Source: Rhodocollybia butyracea
Taxonomy: Eukaryota; Basidiomycota; Agaricomycetes; Agaricales; Omphalotaceae
Assembly (NCBI GenBank): GCA_015501585.1
Contig: JADNRY010000242.1
Location: 1 to 64,000 of the forward strand
Length of the DNA: 64,000 nt
Direction: 5' to 3'
Part shown: in pieces, positions 51,117 through 62,163 of the stretch
Numbering within the stretch: the stretch's first letter is position 1
Layout: every line of letters starts with the position of its first letter
Made by a program: the position numbers and the translations under genes
The notes under the pieces: generated by a model
What the model saw: the letters and a program-made list of their open reading frames with translations, nothing else
The model's database searches: none
Told to the model about the DNA's origin: nothing

Positions 51117-52009
51117 ATGTCCGAAGGCGATGAAAGTGCAAAGCTATGGAAAGTCAACAGAACAATTCACGAATTGGTTAAGGACCGGGTCAGCCAAGTT
51201 TAACCCTCTGCTCATTCTGCAAGATATCTCATAAAATGGGGTTCATAGGGCTTTTCAGTGTCCGACGACGAAATAAGCATGGATCTGGCCACTTTTCGCC
51301 AGTCCTTCTCAAATCAGACTGGGTCTGTCGAGTAAGGGTTTTTCGTTATCTTTTCTGCTCGCTGCTCACGACATTCATGATATTCAGTCGCAATTTATTG
51401 AATTTTTTCTCGAACTGCCTGGCCAATCCTGCGGAGCAGTTATTTGTTTTCTTTTCCGACGAGAAAAGCGTTGGTGTAAAGACGATGCGAAAGTGCATGC
51501 GATCCTTTGCTTTATTTTGCTCATTTTCTAACGTTGTTGCAGAATGCTTTCCATTCTCGAAGAAAAGGGGATACAGCAAGGAATCATTGTTTTTCCAGGA
51601 AACATGACGCCGTCTGCCCGCAAAGTGAGCCAACCTCTAGTACTTCAATACGCGAAACTCACGGTGGTGTAAAAGGTCATTGTTGCAATGGCATCGCAAT
51701 ACCGATTGGAAGAATTTTCCGAGTCCGATCTCCTGGTCAACATCACTCATCATTCGCTAGTCCCACGTCACATAGTGTTATCTGCACCAGAAAAAAAGAC
51801 GCTGCTGGAAAAATAGTACGAATATACTTGAGTTTTGCTCTTCTACGCTGACCTTTACTTTCAGTCGACTCAAAGAGACACAATTACCTCGCATCCAGCT
51901 GGCCGACCCCGTTGCGCGGTATTATGGATTACGTCGAGGCCAAGTCGTAAAGATTATAAGACCGAGTGAAACCAGTGGACGCTATGCCAGCTATCGCATA
52001 TGTTTCTGA
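51117..52009 (+). CDS. rpb5: RNA polymerase subunit Rpb5 (RPABC1)
   Basis: Rpb5 is a subunit shared by nuclear RNA polymerases I, II and III. Six exons (51117-51188, 51249-51331, 51388-51492, 51543-51624, 51676-51815, 51865-52009) give 208 aa, matching the usual 205-215. The start [20 protein letters not shown] is conserved. The N-terminal jaw domain includes [17 protein letters not shown] and [17 protein letters not shown]. The C-terminal assembly domain includes [20 protein letters not shown], then [20 protein letters not shown] and [18 protein letters not shown] with end ICF. All introns have GT-AG borders and phases agree. No lesions were found. Confidence 0.96.
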
Positions 52010-52088
52010 AGTCCAAGTCTCCCTCTGGTGTATCGTATATCCTTATCATTTACTGCTTGTATCACGCTAATTGTATGTAATTTTGCAA

Positions 52089-52319
52089 CTATAATCTAGA
52101 GGCCCTCGGATCCGAGTCAAAACTGTTGTCAATATCTCCATCCATACAATTGCTTCTCAGCGTTGGGTTTCCCTTAACGAAACGTTGTAGCCTCATGTTC
52201 ATTTCTTTGAGATTTTGCGAAAGATCTCTTAGATAATCCCTCCATCCAATAAAATCTTCAGCCGCATTTTCCTTTTCGTCGAAGGACCTGCACGTCGGAC
52301 TTGAACTGAAAAGGTCCAT
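52089..52319 (-). CDS. Small hypothetical protein, 76 aa
   Basis: An uninterrupted frame starts MDLFSSSPTCRSFDEKENAA and contains an amphipathic, coiled-coil-like stretch (FIGWRDYLRDLSQNLKEMNM) before a Ser/Asp-rich end. It is convergent with rpb5, 79 bp away. Composition looks protein-like, but I do not recognise the family and no exon partner was found. Confidence 0.4.
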   Translation of the reverse strand: MDLFSSSPTCRSFDEKENAAEDFIGWRDYLRDLSQNLKEMNMRLQRFVKGNPTLRSNCMDGDIDNSFDSDPRASRL

Positions 52320-53419
52320 GATCCTCGTTCGGAATCTCTACAATCGAAGATCTATATTATTTCGTGCCTCGTGAAAAAATTTATCAGGCCTTCTAGGATT
52401 TGTCGACTTCATATCGCTCAATATCGTTCAATAAATCACGGGGGATGCTGGTGCTGGGACTTCACCCCTGCGCTCCCGCCTCGACAAGACCCTACAAGAC
52501 CCTCGACTCAGAGATGACCCGTAACCGCTAATGTATAAGTTCACCGTAATATTGCGTAGGCGTGCTGTGGGTCCAATCTCCACAACGACTTGTTTTCTTC
52601 GCTTAGGCCTCCTAATATGTTTGACGAGATATGCTCCCTCACACTGCTCCGAGTTTTAACCTTGGTCTGCAACTTTGTGGGTTTCTGTCTATAGATCTAT
52701 TTTATTTGCCTCGCTCTCGCAGCTACATACATCATTTCTGCTAAAAAATGAATTCCAGGAATTATAGGGAAGTTGCTTCCAACACGTTGTGATTGCAACA
52801 ACGGTCAAGTTTATGTAGGCTACCCCTCTTCGTTGATTGACCCTGGTGATTCTTATACTTACACTTTTCTTTGCTTTTGCTCAACCGGCATCGCCGCTTT
52901 TTTGCCTGCATATGAAAGCAGCTCATGGCAAACAAGCCCCACTCACTTGACAATGTATGTACAAGTTCTCAGGTTTGCATACATACATACTTACTATGTA
53001 TGTTTTGAAGCTCCTGATCTGGCAACAGTAGTGGCCGGATTCCTTTTTAGAGAAGGTATGACCCAGCTCGCCAACCTTGAACTGAAATCTTGTCACAAAC
53101 ATTATTCCAACTACCGCGGCGAGTTTGTATTCCTTTCCCCTAACCGGAAGTTTTAGCATGATTTGTCACTATCGTCAGCGAGATCGCGTCCTTTACCTAT
53201 GTGTGCATTCTCCGGAAAATTTGATTGAAATGAAGACTATGGTATGGAATCTGGTCGAAAACAGCCCTCTAAGAATACTCCCAAGTAGATCTTCTCCAAA
53301 CAACATTTCTGATGAAGAAATCTGGTGTTGTTGGGGATGCAGATGTTCCATGTATCGTTCTTGATTTGAGCAGAGGTGCCTCAAACCTCTCATCTCCAGC
53401 GTCTCCACCATTGGATTGG
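52320..53419. other. No gene recognised before the right duplication arm
   Basis: An open frame at 52773-53156 (+) has no motif and a composition like non-coding DNA. A short imperfect palindromic stretch of 'catacata' type lies near 52977-53000. Confidence 0.35.
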
Positions 53420-54277
53420 GGAAGCATAAGCGCCGAAGCACCAGGCTGCGCGCTTTGATTCGGAAGTGTTGGGTTGCAAATAGCGAGTAAATTGAGTAAG
53501 AACAGCTCTCTACCTAATACTTCGGCCTTCAAAACATTGCTCATCGTTGAGCACTCTTGGGCCATCCTCCATCTACAACGGCAGGTTGATCGGCGCGACG
53601 TTTGGAAGGCGACCGGTCCGTAGACCAAAAATAATGCCAAGTACGCAATTCCGAGCCCGTCCAGGACCTAGGTGTGTCACTCTCCTTTATTCTCCTCGAA
53701 TAATCTGCCAAGTAACAAGATGTACATATCAAACCTCCTTTGTCTCCAGATTTTTGACTCTCTTTGGTCACTTTCCTTCATAGTATGTATATCCAGAACA
53801 GTGTCGTCAACCTGTCCATCAATCTCTCGCGTCTGTCTCGCGTACCTGTTTTACATAGGCCAAAAAAAAAAACAATCGCGGACCAATGTCCTAATGCAGC
53901 GATGTTCCGTTTGACATTGCTAGCTGAGCTTCCCGGAACTACTCTAAACGCGATATACAAAATGTAGCAATGTAAAACCGCTTTCGATTTACTTGAACCA
54001 TTCCCAGCAAAGTTCTTTTGCATAGACTTCATGCCGATATATGGAGATCCTTGCAGATCGTCAGTGGTCACAAACTCCCAAACATATTCACTCTCCGCAC
54101 ACGGTTCACGACTTTGTAGCTCAAACTTGCTTCTACCTACTTGGGCATTCGGAGACTCCCATCAAAGACAACCGGAGATGAAGCCACGCTCCATGTACCG
54201 AATCTACATTGGAAATCTACAGATCTCTAAGCTTCTCAAGGGTGGGCTACTTACTTTCGAGGGAACCTGGATTCAGG

Positions 54278-54285
54278 TATAAAAG
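54278..54285 (+). promoter_or_regulatory. TATA box of terpene synthase B
   Basis: TATAAAAG lies about 95 bp upstream of ATG 54379, in the same context (attcagg before, gcatgtcgg after) as in copy A. Confidence 0.7.
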
Positions 54286-54378
54286 GCATGTCGGTCAACT
54301 TGGAAGCTCCATCACACTGCACACACAGTTCAGACTTTCTACTCAACGCCACCTCCTCTATCCTATCAGCGCTGTTCC

Positions 54379-55695
54379 ATGGAGACTTTTACTCTTCCTG
54401 ACCTGATCCCTGTTGTTTCCTCGTTGAAGGCCGGTACCAATCCTCATTACAAAGAGGCTGGCGCAGAGTCAGCAGAGTGGATTAACAGCTACAACGTCTT
54501 TACAGACAGCAAAAAAGCCTTTTTCGTCCAAAGTTGCAATGAACTGCTCGTTGCCCTTACATACCCATATGCCGGGTACGTATTCAAGTTGATATCCCGA
54601 TGGCTGTTGGCTAACTGCTTCGACTTTAGTTACGACCAATTTCGTACCTGCTGCGATTTTGTCAACCTCCTCTTCGTCGTCGATGAGGTCAGTGACGAGC
54701 AGAATGGTAAAGACGCCCGCGCCACTGGAGAAATATGTACGCAAATTGATTCTATCGATTTCACTATACTAACTGACAGCCTGCCTAGTATTAAACGCTA
54801 TGAGGAATCCCGAATACGACGACGGATCGACACTATGTCAAATCACCAAAGAGTGGGTCCTACATATTCATTCCCGTATTCCAGTACTAATGACGTGTTT
54901 ATTCCCATATTCCCAGATTCCGAAAACGCTACACGAGCACTGCTGGCCCTAATACTCTTCGCCGATTCTTGGTGCACTGCGAAAACTACATCGAATGTGT
55001 TTCAAGAGAAGCCGAGCTTCGTGAAGCAGGGGAGATCCTTGGTCTTGAGGACTTCATTGACCTCCGACGAGAAAATAGCGCAATTCGACTATGTTTCGGA
55101 CTTTTCGAATACGTTCTCGGCATTGATCTACCGCAAGAGGTTTTCGACGATCCGACATTTATGGAGGCGTATTGGGCAGCCGCCGACATGGTTTGTTGGT
55201 CCAATGTAAGTGAACCCCGATTTGGTCTAGTTCGATGCCGTTCTTAGTACCCTGGAATAGGATGTTTACTCGTACGACATGGAGCAAAGCAAGGGTATCA
55301 GTGGCAATAACATCGTTACTGTGCTCATGAAGGCCAAGAACATCGATTTACAAACTGCTTGTGACCATGTTGGCACATATATCAACGAGCTCATGGATCA
55401 CTACGTGGACGCGCGCGCACGTATACCTTCATGGGGGCCGGAGATAGATGCCAGTGTCGCTCAGTACTTGGAAGCAACTGCTCACTGGGTGCGAGGCAAC
55501 GTCGAGTGAGTGTCTCCCTGATCACGTACATTTGGATATAACTGCTGACAAGGAGTAACTTATTTTAGCTGGAGTTTCGAGAGTCAACGATACTTCGGAC
55601 CCCGAACTCTCGAAGTCAAGGAGACTCGTATTGTTCATCTTACACCCAGAGCACCACAGGAGATAGACAATGACTCTGGGTCAGAGAGTGATTAA
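54379..55695 (+). CDS. Class I sesquiterpene synthase B
   Basis: This is a paralogue of the gene at 24175-25474, with the same predicted role of cyclising farnesyl diphosphate. Exons 54379-54575, 54630-54736, 54780-54852, 54917-55205, 55261-55505 and 55569-55695 match copy A in length one for one and give 345 aa. The metal-binding motifs DEVSD (84-88) and [13 protein letters not shown] (from 222) and the RY pair (about 311-312) are intact. Differences from A are scattered substitutions, for example [10 protein letters not shown] in place of [10 protein letters not shown], and HCENY in place of HCDNY. No stop or frameshift was found. It is tail-to-tail with the mevalonate kinase pseudogene. 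Which sesquiterpene it makes, and whether A and B differ in product, cannot be read from sequence. Confidence 0.93.
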
Positions 55696-55914
55696 ACGGG
55701 CTTGTTTGTTAAATATTGTGTATACGGATAGATTTATGTTCCTTACTTCCGCTTTTCTTACTTTTGCTTAACTCTCCTAGAAAGTGTATATCTCGTACTC
55801 TACTTGTGGATTTCTACTCTTGTACTTTTAGTAGTCCTTTTACTTTTTTCGTTGAACGAAATAATACATCCTTAATTGTATTCATGGTTTGTTTACCTGA
55901 AGCCTAATTTTGCC

Positions 55915-56540
55915 CTGTTGCCCGAGGATAAAGGGTACCGGTATCAAGCTCAGAGCTTTGGAAGTCCTGATCTTCCTGGATCTGTGGTTTTTTCCTCTTG
56001 TACATCTCGTACAACCCTTCCCGCCCGCCAAATATAGCCTGCTCCTCTCCTCATAAATGGTTCGCAAGCATAATTTTACAAAATGACTCTGGGATACAAG
56101 ATTATTGTACGAGCTCGCCAAATATGTTGTTCGCCTGACACCTGATTTGAAGATAGGCTTTGTACACTACCTTTCGAGGTACGATCCTTAGAAAGGAGAC
56201 TGGGTCTCGTGCTGTGGCCCGAGGATAAAGGGCACATCAAGCTCGGAGTTTTCGAATTCCTGATCTTGCTGGATCTGTAGTTACGTTTTCCTTAGTAGTT
56301 GTTCCTCGTACAACCCGTCCCGTCTCGTACAACACTTCCCGTTCGCCAAGTATAGCGTGGTCCTCTCCGCTACAAATGACTCGCAAGCATAATTTCATAA
56401 AACCTGAGGTCTGAGATACATGGAAAATTATTGTACGAGCTCACCAAATGCGGGTAGCGTGGTCCTCAAAATTGTAGTTCGCAAGCATACTTTTTTTTTA
56501 CAAAAATGACACTAAACTAAGATACGAGATATTTTTACAC
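55915..56540. repeat. Tandem repeat between synthase B and mevalonate kinase
   Basis: Two copies of about 210-230 bp lie at about 55918-56125 and 56216-56450, both starting GCCCGAGGATAAAGGG and running through 'ctcgtacaac' and 'tcgcaagcataattt' to 'attgtacgagct'. A third, partial copy lies at about 56454-56540. The left arm has one copy (about 23710-23930, inverted). The expansion therefore followed the inverted duplication or was collapsed in the left arm. Confidence 0.75.
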
Positions 56541-56564
56541 GGGCACTTCCTATTTTCTAACAAC

Positions 56565-58370
56565 CTAGGCGTAAAGCCATTCCCCTAGATCCCGCGCCCA
56601 CTCACTGAGCTCCAACACAGGCTTGCTCTCGAAAGACGCCCGAATCGAATTATAATTTGCCGGAACGTCCTCGGGTTCATCTGGAGTCTCAGGGGGGTTG
56701 ACTTGCCCCTGCCCTCGCGAAACGCCCACACCGCCCACACCGAAGCTGCGATGCTCCACAAGGGAGGTAAAAATCCCCAGCCCACTCCCCCCCACCAACG
56801 TCAAGTACGGATCGAACCCACACTGCTCAAGTTCCAAAAGCAGATCCCTTCATCGAGGCATCGCTGAAATCTAGTAAATCAAAAACAAACAATTAGATGG
56901 GTAGACCCGGTTAAACAATGGGTTGCCGAGAAAAAGGAAACCGAGAAAAGGAAAACATGAAAGACCGCGCAGCCACCGGGGACATAAACGAACGCCGGTG
57001 GAAGGGGGGGAAAAACGTCGGGTATACATATAACGTGCAAAGTAGGTGCAACCTAATGTCAGGAATGAGTGTCACGGCACACCCACCACCCCAAGCACCG
57101 GTAAGTTTCGTGCTTGATTATACAGGCGAAGCAGCGGTCTTTTCCCTTATTGTCTCGAGAGAAGGGTGCGATACGCCGAGGGAAACCAGCTGTTTGTGAT
57201 TTTCGTTAATCAGGGCCTAAAAGCGGGAATAGACACACAACGTGAGTGAGTGAGTAATAGAGTAAATAGCAAAAAGAAAGACAAGGTTGAATAGAAAGAG
57301 AGTTTGAAGAGAGTTTGAACACCGACACCGAGCATGTAAATGTGAATGATCCCCGTGGCGGGGGGTGATAGTTTGTAGGGAGAGGGTCAACTGACCGATA
57401 AATCTCTGAGCAAGTTTTCACGTCCAAACTCTGACGAGTCAGCCGAGGACCGTTTTGCCTGCGAACTGGTGTTTTCGATAGCTTCAAGGATGGCACCAAC
57501 GACTTCGGGTAGCTGTGAAAAAGAAAAAAGTCACAAGTGTAAATTAACGAAAGACCTGATAGAAAAAAAAGAAACTCACCTCCTGTTTCATCAACCCAAC
57601 CCCCGCAACAAGCTTCGAGGAACTTTGGAGTCGGTCGACAGGAAACGTAGAGAGCCAAAGCTAAAAGGAAACAAAAAGCCCGCGGGGATGGTATGTCAGA
57701 TCCCCCCCCAAAAAAGAAAAGCAATCTCCATCGCTCAAACTCACCCCTGTATCCCTCCATCCCACTCGCCTTCCCAACCCCGGGCCTACAATACCCCCCA
57801 AACATTGAAACGCTATTATCCACCCCGCTCGGGGTTCCCGTGGAGGACCTTCTCTGCGATAAAGGGGCAGCGGTTCGCCGTGTCGGCACTAGCTCGAGCG
57901 CGTAGTGCCCGTGCGGGGAGAGAGGGGAGTGCTCCGCGGATATGGGGGTTGGTGCCATATTTGGTGGGGGGATTGGCGGGATGACGATGCGGTGGCTGCG
58001 CAGGCGGAGAAGGAGGCTGATCCGAGGCCTGCGCCTACGAGGAGCGTTGAGCGTGCGGTAAAGTGCACCGAGGGCCTCTCAGCACCCGCCAACTTGATAT
58101 ATGTACATATGAAGCAACACACGCGACGCGTTCCTCGCTTGGCTCTTCTCCGCCCCGAGCTCTCCCAGCGGTCCAGCGTGTTATCGCTTCGATTAGTTGC
58201 GCATCCAATTCGTCAGAATGGGAATCTGTATCTCCCTGTTCTCCCTGACGCGGTTTAGAATGGGTATCCCCCCTGCAGCACACTCGAATTGTCCCACGGT
58301 AACCCCTTGACGTCCCATTTGCCGTAAAAATTATCGATATCGTTGAACCAGACGAATACCTTTCCGTCAT
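56565..58370 (-). pseudogene. Mevalonate kinase (ERG12-like) pseudogene, near full length
   Basis: Mevalonate kinase phosphorylates mevalonate on the route to farnesyl diphosphate. Exon-sized blocks of the family occur in order on the minus strand: KWDVKGLPWD near 58320, STLLVGAGLGSASFSACAAT (ATP-binding GHMP loop, one Ser short) near 58040, AEKVLHG then TPSGVDNSVSMFGG near 57840-57800, FGSLRFLSTDSKVPR near 57650, KLVAGVGLMKQ, LPEVVGAILEAIE, INENHKQLVSLGVSHPSLE near 57200, KLTGAWGGGCAVTLIPD near 57100, and a tail ending LGEWLYA at 56565. Frame is lost at several points: an extra C near 57853, a deletion near 57625, and an extra G near 56848. I did not identify the N-terminus. The gene is dead but recently so. 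Confidence 0.82.
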
Positions 58371-58599
58371 TTTATAGCAGTGGATGTCGACGGAGGCTGC
58401 GATTGCGGTCTAGAGAGAGAGCATGTTCCCTAAACAAGATAACATTTCCAGGTGCACTAACAAACCACTCTCTGTCTACCGTATCATCGCTTCCATTATC
58501 AAGCTGCTCCAAAGCCCTATTTGCTGGGGAAAGGGGAGGTAAGAGAAGGACTTTTATAGATAGGAAGATATCAACACACCTTGACTAAATCATGTCGAT

Positions 58600-59060
58600 T
58601 ATAAGTAGTCATTCTCGCTATAAGATCATGATGCCCTCTAAGATACTTCGTCCCGCTATCATACACAATCATAGACAATATCTGCGCTATGCTCCAGCAG
58701 CCTTTGTATATACGGGCTCATCAGCGTATTATCCACCACCACAATCGCACCTGGCGCGCGTTCCTTCAGGAACTTGACTTCCCTACTAGTCAGCGCGAGA
58801 TCGGCGACTTTCAATAACGGGTTTGTAGGAGATTCGAGGAACACCATGGCGGTTTTGGACGTGTGGATGTAAGGTATGACGGTGTTGGAATCGGTGGTGT
58901 CGACGTGGTGGACGGTGACGCCGACATGAGAACGGATGAAGGTGAGCACTGCTGTCGGTGCCGCCGTATAGATCGTCGGTTCGAGCAGCCACAGGATGAC
59001 ATCGAGCGCAGCCAATGCCACGTCGGAGGAAACAGCGAACGCGTGGGAGGCGGAGGAGGT
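58600..59060 (-). pseudogene. Cystathionine lyase/synthase-type PLP enzyme, fragment
   Basis: The minus strand encodes a central piece of a Cys/Met-metabolism PLP enzyme: TFIRSHVGVTVHHVDTTDSN, then FLESPTNPLLKVADLAL, then AIVVVDNTLMSPYIQRLLEH (cofactor-pocket Asp), then SADIVYD. Frame is lost near 58930-58990 (a DDLYGGT block lies in another frame) and again near 58665, where a 10-bp near-tandem duplication separates VYD from SGTKYLRGHHDL, which contains the PLP-binding lysine. N- and C-terminal parts are missing from their normal places. Confidence 0.8.
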
Positions 59061-59489
59061 TTTCGCGATATAGTGTTCTATTGAGTATAGGACTTTAGGA
59101 GAAGAGATTTAGAGGAGATTTGAGAAAGAAAGAGATATCGTACGTACCTAGATGACTTCATGTCAGATTCCCACTTCTCGAGCAGTCGTATTCGTTACCG
59201 ACGCCCTTGAACGTTGCGGTTTGGTATATCGGCACCGAGCTGCTCCCATACTCAAAGCTTCATCGATGGGTTCTCGACTTTACATACAGTGTAGATAATT
59301 TGTACCGCTGGCGAAAGGCGTACAGGCGTTTCTGGATCAGGAGTTCGTAAATCATGGTGTAGAGGCGTTTATGTGTTTATTGTAGGAGCCATTTTTCTGG
59401 ATATGTAGTTGGATTAGTTGGACTGGCGCGTTGTAGAGATCTAAGAGAAAGATGTACTAGAGAAGAGAAAGGGTAATACTAACACGAAG

Positions 59490-59620
59490 AGAAAAATTAT
59501 GAATAGCATGACTTTGGAACCAATCAAAAGGCGTGATGGCGTGAGCGCCATCGGCGTTTATCAAATTGATAACACTCTTAAAAGATTGTACACAGTACAA
59601 CTCAGTAAAGGCAGCGGTAC
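59490..59620 (-). pseudogene. Displaced C-terminal piece of the same PLP enzyme
   Basis: A short stretch (INLINADGAHAITPFDWFQ) resembles the NALTPFD block found C-terminal to the cofactor lysine in cystathionine lyases. It lies upstream of the fragment at 58600-59060 in the direction of transcription, so the order is wrong for one gene. Confidence 0.4.
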
Positions 59621-60199
59621 TTGTTGTGTATTGTCTTGACATGTTCTGGAATGCAGCGCAACCAATAGAAGGTTCGCAGGATCTCATGTTTGGAACCGTC
59701 GCATTGGAACGGTAACGTACCCTGAAATTCGTAGCACACTAGTACTTTCTTTCGAAAACACAGCTACTGACAAAAGACATCATCTCGAAGCTCGAAGCTC
59801 AAAGTTCCCATCCGTTTGCGCTTCTTGGAAATGGTGGCCTTTTCAGAAAAACAGTCCAGTTACTCCACTCTCGACTAGCTCTCTTGTTTCTCCCACAACG
59901 AGTCCCAATGCTCCGGCTACTACTGTTAAGAATGTACTATGGCTGCCATCTACGACGATGAAGATATCTATCGAGGCTACTTGATGGGGCTATCGCATGA
60001 AAGTTGAACATATCTCTTGCCATTTCATTGCATGTATTCATGACCCGTCAAGTTTCCTACCGTCGCCTCCAATGATGAGCGTTTTAAACGAGCGAGATAT
60101 CGCCAAGCGCGCAACGCTACTCTCGGCTGCTTTGACATGGTTACTCGCTAATATCTCAACAGTGATATTTCCGGCTCCTTTGCAAGAAAATCGTTCCGT
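59621..60199. other. No gene recognised
   Basis: This stretch lies between the PLP-enzyme fragments and the MITE. Short frames only. Confidence 0.35.
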
Positions 60200-60948
60200 A
60201 TCTCAGCAGGGCCCCGGAAACTCCCCTCAGACCTTGTCCGCCAAAAAATCCTCAAGTACGCTATGATTTTGGGCTCAAGTACGCTATTTCGGACAAGGAT
60301 CGTCACGTGAATCGAAAAATTTCGCTAAAAATTCCAAAAAATCCCGAAAAAATCCTAGACTGTCCTACAGGCTTCTGCGTGTGCTACGATCCAAGCATTA
60401 CTGTGAGAAACATTTCTGGCAAGTCTTATAATTTTCAACACCGGTAAGGCCTTGAGAACCTTTTTCGCGCCCTGTTTTTGAATTCAAAACGCCTGCCACC
60501 GTTTCCCAGGACAGCCATTTAGCTAGGTGAAGCATACACTAGCATACAATGCATCCTTCCCGAGGTGATACAAGATATTAGCGACAGGCGCATGAGTATA
60601 AAGATGGTACTTGTGGCTTTCGCCGCAAGCTGGATATCGTCTAGCTCATCGGGCGAGAACATAATCTAACAACAATAGGACAACAGAAAGGTACATTTTT
60701 GTACGGCTTATGCTTTTGTTGCAGGTACCGGTTGGCTCTCGGCTTTGGCATGCTTCTTTGGAGTAGAAGCCCCTCAAAATTTCGGTTCGGCGCTGGCGCG
60801 CCAGCCTAAAGTACGCTATGTAGGACAGGGACGCGGACAATCTGGCCTAAAATACGCTATAATAGGACAGGGATTTCGCGAAAATTCCGGCCTAAAATAC
60901 GCTATTCCGGACAAGGTCTGGGGGGAGTTTCCGGGGCCCTATCTCAGC
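60200..60948. mobile_element. hAT-type MITE with 8-bp target duplication
   Basis: The element spans 60208-60940 (733 bp). ATCTCAGC is repeated exactly at 60200-60207 and 60941-60948. Terminal inverted repeats of about 33 bp start AGGGCCCCGGAAACTCCCC at both ends, continuing to CAGACCTTGTCCG with one mismatch. Just inside are five copies of AA(G/A)TACGCTAT, two near the left end (about 60253-60290) and three near the right (about 60810-60905), usually followed by GGACA; these look like transposase-binding repeats. The 8-bp duplication and short repeats fit the hAT superfamily. There is no transposase frame. Confidence 0.88.
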
Positions 60949-60964
60949 TACAATGGGACATTCA

Positions 60965-61066
60965 TTTCTTGTAGTTGAGGTGTGATCCAGGGCTATGATT
61001 CCGGTGAGCACAGACCTCGTCTAGTTGCAACATAACATTGACTTTCAATAGGCTACGGCGTCATTA
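60965..61066. repeat. Short duplicate of 16565-16660
   Basis: Both regions contain TTGTAGTTGAGGTG, then GGCTATGATTCCGGTGAGCA and CAGACCTCG, followed by 'cattgactttc'. On the minus strand both keep the frame VLTGIIALD then TSTTR, so this is probably a remnant exon of the unknown gene at 16400-17450. Confidence 0.6.
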
Positions 61067-61079
61067 ATAAAGCTCCATA

Positions 61080-61926
61080 ATGCACAGTAAACAACTGTGG
61101 GTTCCTAGCAGTATTGTTCCAGACACTGAGATGACAAGTACACTGTGCAGATCTCGTCTTGGTCTACACGAAATCTGCCAAGTTGAAGAACCAATCGACC
61201 GCGTCATGTCATGTCTCAGGTTTCTTCTGAAACTCTTCCTCTCTTTCCATCATGGGTGGCACTCTAAGCTAATGAAACTCAACAACGACGGCGTCGACGC
61301 CTACATGGAAGAAAGCGACTCCTTTGGATACCGCTATCCAATGTGGCATGGCATCAAAGGTGACGCTCTCCGCGCTGCCATAACTTCTCTCGACAAACTC
61401 AAGCAAGACGCTACGAAAGCAGAATCTGCCCGTCAATTCTTCATCGACACCCAGCTTCCATTGAAACCGAGGAAGAAGCGCTATCTGAAGGAACTACGGC
61501 GCGTTGGGTGTTCTCCGCGGCTGGGTCCGCGAGCCTACCAACAACAGGCAGCCTCTGCTCTTCGGGCCCTACTCCAGCCTGAGCAGGAGCAGCCCACCAG
61601 GTCACAGTCCCGGTTCAAACTCCAGTTTCGCCGCCCTCGTCGACGTATTCCCCAAACGCACCCTCGAGAGACAAATGCTCAGCGAGAACGACCTCGACGG
61701 GCTCATGGATAGATCTTACAAAGAAAAAATCATGGACTTGGTTTATTGTCCTGTCGAATTGGCGAAAGTGGGTATGAGAGATGTATTCATGATTTTGATA
61801 GATAACAGGGTATTTGTTTATCCTGAGGAGGTGGGGTTGATGGTTACTGTGTTGGAGAAGGTGCTTGAGGTTATGGAGGAGGATGACAACTCTCGATTGA
61901 CAGATTTGAGGCTGATAATGTATTAA
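61080..61926 (+). CDS. Hypothetical protein, structure unresolved
   Basis: The first part (61080 to about 61510) reads as protein with a helical, charged region (MWHGIKGDALRAAITSLDKL). A second part in another frame (about 61615-61926) reads SFAALVDVFPKRTLERQMLS, then KVGMRDVFMILIDNRVFVYP, ending LRLIMY. An intron ending at CCACCAG near 61600 could join them, but I could not find a donor that keeps phase, so a frameshift is equally possible. The family is not recognised. Confidence 0.35.
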
Positions 61927-61959
61927 TGTATGTGGTTTGTCGCTGAAGAAGAAAGAGGG

Positions 61960-62163
61960 TTAGGGCACGGCGACAGCAAGGGAGGAAGAGGACGACTCCT
62001 TGCCTCGTTCCAGCAGGGATACCTTGCTACTTTTCTGGTCGGACACGGGAAGAACGTGCTTTAATCTGGCGTAGCCATCTCTGAGTTCGTCTGTGCGGCG
62101 TTGTTCAGCTTCCAACCAGTGTCCATTCACTCCACCATGCTGTTGGTTCCCGTAGTTCGCCAT
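61960..62163 (-). pseudogene. bHLH transcription factor fragment
   Basis: A 67-aa frame contains an E-box-binding bHLH core: EAEQRRTDELRDGYARLKHV (basic region and helix 1), then LPVSDQKSSKVSLLERG, the start of helix 2. After that the frame turns into a Ser/Ala run and stops, so helix 2 is cut short and no other domains are present. The motif is convincing, but the gene is incomplete, either a truncated duplicate or one exon of a gene I could not assemble. Confidence 0.5.

Larger units (their letters stand above)
53420..57236. repeat. Inverted segmental duplication, right arm (partner 23073-26450)
   Basis: This is the reverse-complement copy of the left arm: promoter flank, terpene synthase B, then the end of mevalonate kinase. 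It is longer because the gap between the two genes contains a tandem repeat (55915-56540). The match stops at 57236, although mevalonate kinase sequence continues outward here, so this arm is probably the source of the left one. Confidence 0.88.

Noticed and set aside
52773..53156. 127-aa plus-strand open frame
   Set aside because: No motif, signal, exon partner or coding-like composition.
56918..57984. Plus-strand open frames of 93 and 171 aa
   Set aside because: Antisense to the mevalonate kinase pseudogene, whose minus-strand motifs explain the region.
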